The notes beneath the pieces are model-generated. The model did no database searches, was not told the origin of the DNA, and saw only the letters and a program-made list of their open reading frames with translations. A program made the translations under genes and the position numbers. Of a stretch of 64,000 nucleotides of DNA, positions 62,223-64,000 are shown piece after piece. The stretch's first letter is position 1; each line of letters starts with the position of its first letter. Source of the DNA: Aureispira sp050633105 (GTDB lineage Bacteria > Bacteroidota > Bacteroidia > Chitinophagales > Saprospiraceae); NCBI GenBank assembly GCA_050633105.1, contig JBOEFW010000015.1:1-64000 (forward strand), read 5' to 3'.

Positions 62223-62636
62223 ATAAGAAGGAGAAAGAATGCACTGCTATTACTATTAGTAGCTCTATTTATCTGGATTTTTGGAAGTATATGGCTGTAT
62301 CATCAATGTTGTTGTGGTTCCAATGAAAGGGCCGTCGCAACAACTTCTGTATCCAACGATCATTTGAACATTTAGGATGGCAGTTGTTTTTCAGCTATGG
62401 CTCCTTAAAGTAAATTTTGAAGAAGGGAAATCAACCTATACAAGGTCTCCAAAAGTGGAAATAGTTTTTGTTCAGACAGCTGCTTATTTGAATCAACATC
62501 TTGCCAAAATTCTAACCATTGAAACAGCTGCTATTGATGTAGAGAAAGTTTCTAGCCGCATCAAACGGGACGATTGAGTGAAGCAAGGGGAGTTGCACCA
62601 AAAAAAGCAAAACAAGGAAAAAAGGATAAGAAATAA
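62223..62636 (+). pseudogene. Decayed OmpA-family gene
   Basis: The three segments fit one OmpA-type protein split by two frame changes. A first frame (62223-62375) gives a basic start, a hydrophobic stretch (LLLLLVALFIWIFGSIWLYHQ) and CCCGSN, and stops at a TAG (62373-62375) before DGSCFSAMAP. A second frame (62377-62577) gives KVNFEEGK ... VFVQTAAYLNQHLAKILTI ... DVEKVSS. A third, from 62568, gives GRLSEARGVAPKK and a Lys-rich tail to the TAA at 62634. The start ATG is missing. Together they match the membrane segment, OmpA-like peptidoglycan-binding core and end of small Bacteroidota OmpA proteins, with part of the core deleted. Not translated as such. Confidence 0.6.
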
Positions 62637-63031
62637 CTTCTCCTTCTTATCACATTTTCAAAAGAGACTATTGAACCGTTCAAGGCCTCTTTTTTTGTCT
62701 AAAAATGACAATGACTTGACCTTTTTTTGTTTTAAATGGTTTATTTAATCTCCTAGAGTTTTTGAAGGTGCCGTGTAAATACGCTTATTTTTTTTATAGA
62801 AAATAATAGAAAGTACAAGTAAATGTTAAATTATTTTATTTTTGAATAGAAAAGCGTAACGTTTTAAAGATAATGTGCTAAATTTATAAATGCCCCTTCT
62901 CCGATTTTTTAAGGAAAAAACTCATGGACTAATAATTTAATCTAATACACGGCAGATGCTTTCTTACGATCTTAATAGTGAATACTTAGTTCCTTGTAGG
63001 TAGGCTACTGCTCTAAATTTATCCTATCATT
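62637..63031. other. Gene-free AT-rich region
   Basis: No gene is seen. A weak stem before a run of seven Ts ends near 62698, and a promoter for the next gene is expected close to 63031. Confidence 0.4.
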
Positions 63032-63742
63032 ATGGCAGGAACATTATATTTGATTCCTACTCCTTTAACAGAAGGAGTACTTACTCCTTTGCCAGAAGAA
63101 ACTTTAGCAATTGTTCGTCGATTGAAGGTTTTTGTAGTGGAAAGAGGGAAGACCGCAAGACAATTTATTAAGCAAACAGAAACGCCTATTCCTTTCGCAG
63201 AAATGACGTTTTTTGAATTGAATAAGCGAACGAATGCGAGCGAATTACCAAGCTTTTTAAAGCCTGCTTTAGACGAGAACCAAGATATCGGCATTTTATC
63301 AGAGGCAGGTTGTCCAGGTATTGCAGATCCAGGGGCAGATTTGGTCAACTTAGCGCATCAACGTGGGCTTAACGTTGTTCCTCTTGTTGGGCCTTCTTCT
63401 ATTTTATTGGCATTGATGGCTTCAGGGCTTAATGGGCAACAATTTGCTTTTCATGGCTACCTCCCCATTAAAAACCCCAATCGCAAAAAGGCCTTACAAG
63501 ACTTGGAGCGGCAATCCAAAAAACAGCGTCAAACTCAAATTTTCATAGAAACGCCTTATCGAAATGATGGCTTGATTTCAGATATGCTTTCCGCACTGAA
63601 TGGCCAGACAAAATTGTGTGTTGCAGCAGACTTGACCGCTCCTGATGCTTACATAAAAACCAAAACAATATTAAACTGGAAGCGACAAGCTCCACCAAGA
63701 TTGCATAAACGTCCAGCTATTTTCTTAATTTTAGCCTCTTAA
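63032..63742 (+). CDS. RsmI-like SAM-dependent methyltransferase
   Basis: A 236-aa tetrapyrrole-methylase-fold enzyme similar to RsmI, which 2'-O-methylates C1402 of 16S rRNA. Motifs: GTLYLIPTPL at the start, the dinucleotide-like loop LSEAGCPGIADPG, VPLVGPSSILLALMASGLNGQQFAFHGYLP. Shorter than E. coli RsmI and without its C-terminal extension, like the second RsmI-like paralogue often found in Bacteroidota. Substrate therefore uncertain. Confidence 0.85.
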   Translation: MAGTLYLIPTPLTEGVLTPLPEETLAIVRRLKVFVVERGKTARQFIKQTETPIPFAEMTFFELNKRTNASELPSFLKPALDENQDIGILSEAGCPGIADPGADLVNLAHQRGLNVVPLVGPSSILLALMASGLNGQQFAFHGYLPIKNPNRKKALQDLERQSKKQRQTQIFIETPYRNDGLISDMLSALNGQTKLCVAADLTAPDAYIKTKTILNWKRQAPPRLHKRPAIFLILAS

Positions 63743-63784
63743 GAACTCTTGTTACAGAGTACTACATCATTAGATATTATAATT

Positions 63785-64000
63785 ATGACACGTTTATACT
63801 GCTGTTTCCTTTTGTGCTACTGCCTTTTGGGAGGACAAAATTTACAAGCGCAAACCTTGGATGAAGATGCTGAAATCAACTACATTCAAGGACTTTATAA
63901 CAATATTCTAACAGAGAGCCCAGCCTATGATTGGTTGCACTATTTGTGTAAGAATATTGGAGGACGTGTTGGAGGCTCTCCTGAATATGCTGCAGCCGTT
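63785..64000 (+). CDS. M28-type peptidase, 5' part (cut by window end)
   Basis: The first 72 codons run to the window edge. The signal peptide is about residues 1-22 (MTRLYCCFLLCYCLLGGQNLQAQ), followed by helical sequence with YNNILTESPAYDWLHYLC and KNIGGRVGGSPEYAAAV, which matches the N-terminal helices of exported M28 aminopeptidases of Bacteroidota. The zinc-binding residues lie outside the window, so the family call rests on this short block. Confidence 0.6.
   Translation, partial: MTRLYCCFLLCYCLLGGQNLQAQTLDEDAEINYIQGLYNNILTESPAYDWLHYLCKNIGGRVGGSPEYAAAV

Noticed and set aside
1..64000. tRNA, rRNA, tmRNA and 6S RNA genes
   Set aside because: None recognised by eye on either strand; a covariance-model search would be decisive.

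Overview
The window looks like an ordinary chromosomal segment of a Bacteroidota bacterium. The evidence is a type IX secretion (T9SS) sorting domain, three TonB-dependent receptors with carboxypeptidase-like N-terminal domains, DUF4249 lipoproteins, cysC/cysD/cysN sulfate activation genes, TAnnTTTG-type promoter elements, near-absence of Shine-Dalgarno sequences and several GTG/TTG starts. The low G+C content and gene set would fit a marine Saprospiria-like organism, but that assignment is only an impression. I see no rRNA or tRNA gene, insertion sequence, prophage or CRISPR array.

Layout. 0.4-3.7 kb: a GNAT-type acyltransferase, then an ECF sigma / membrane anti-sigma-like / periplasmic sensor operon. 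3.7-13 kb: a secreted S74-chaperone/T9SS protein and two paralogous TonB receptor + DUF4249 operons side by side on the minus strand. 13.4-18.1 kb: a DUF3592 membrane protein and the HupE/UreJ - M1 peptidase - DUF6702 neighbourhood. 18.14-18.29 kb: three copies of the 16-bp palindrome TGTTCCACGTGGAACA, which closely match the bacterial centromere parS. 18.3-22.4 kb: thrB, and an aminotransferase - CPBP protease - cdsA operon. 22.4-31 kb: a gene-poor stretch, a membrane protein, a third TonB receptor, a large UvrD-type helicase/nuclease and a small outer-membrane barrel.

31-37.3 kb: polysaccharide flippase, fumarylacetoacetase, a LPG-synthase-TM/heptose adenylyltransferase pair, and a secreted leucine-rich-repeat protein with recent 63-bp duplications. 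37.6-42.7 kb: a minus-strand unit of HEAT-cyclophilin lipoprotein, a 32-aa microprotein, cysC, cysD and cysN; cysN is interrupted by an NN ambiguity in a homopolymer. 43-45 kb: a secreted protein of the type often labelled asparagine synthetase B, and a short BLUF photoreceptor. 45.2-50.7 kb: acpP, fabF, rnc, a TlpA-like thioredoxin, and grpE-dnaJ behind a palindrome-containing promoter.

50.9-58.7 kb: an HD-domain protein, an mtfA-like / TPR membrane protein / kdsA unit, a PlsC-like acyltransferase and a 56% lysine mini-protein. 58.9-64 kb: nadA, two envelope proteins of unknown function, a decayed OmpA-family gene, an RsmI-like methyltransferase and the start of an M28-type peptidase cut by the window end.

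Much of the content concerns the cell envelope: lipid A and heptose precursors (kdsA, rfaE2), phospholipid (cdsA, plsC-like, acpP, fabF), outer-membrane uptake (TonB receptors with lipoproteins) and protein quality control (dnaJ, grpE, proteases). The most notable observations are the parS-like cluster, the duplicated receptor/lipoprotein operons, the TAATG-coupled microprotein, the BLUF protein with every canonical residue at canonical spacing, and the lysine-rich and relic genes.
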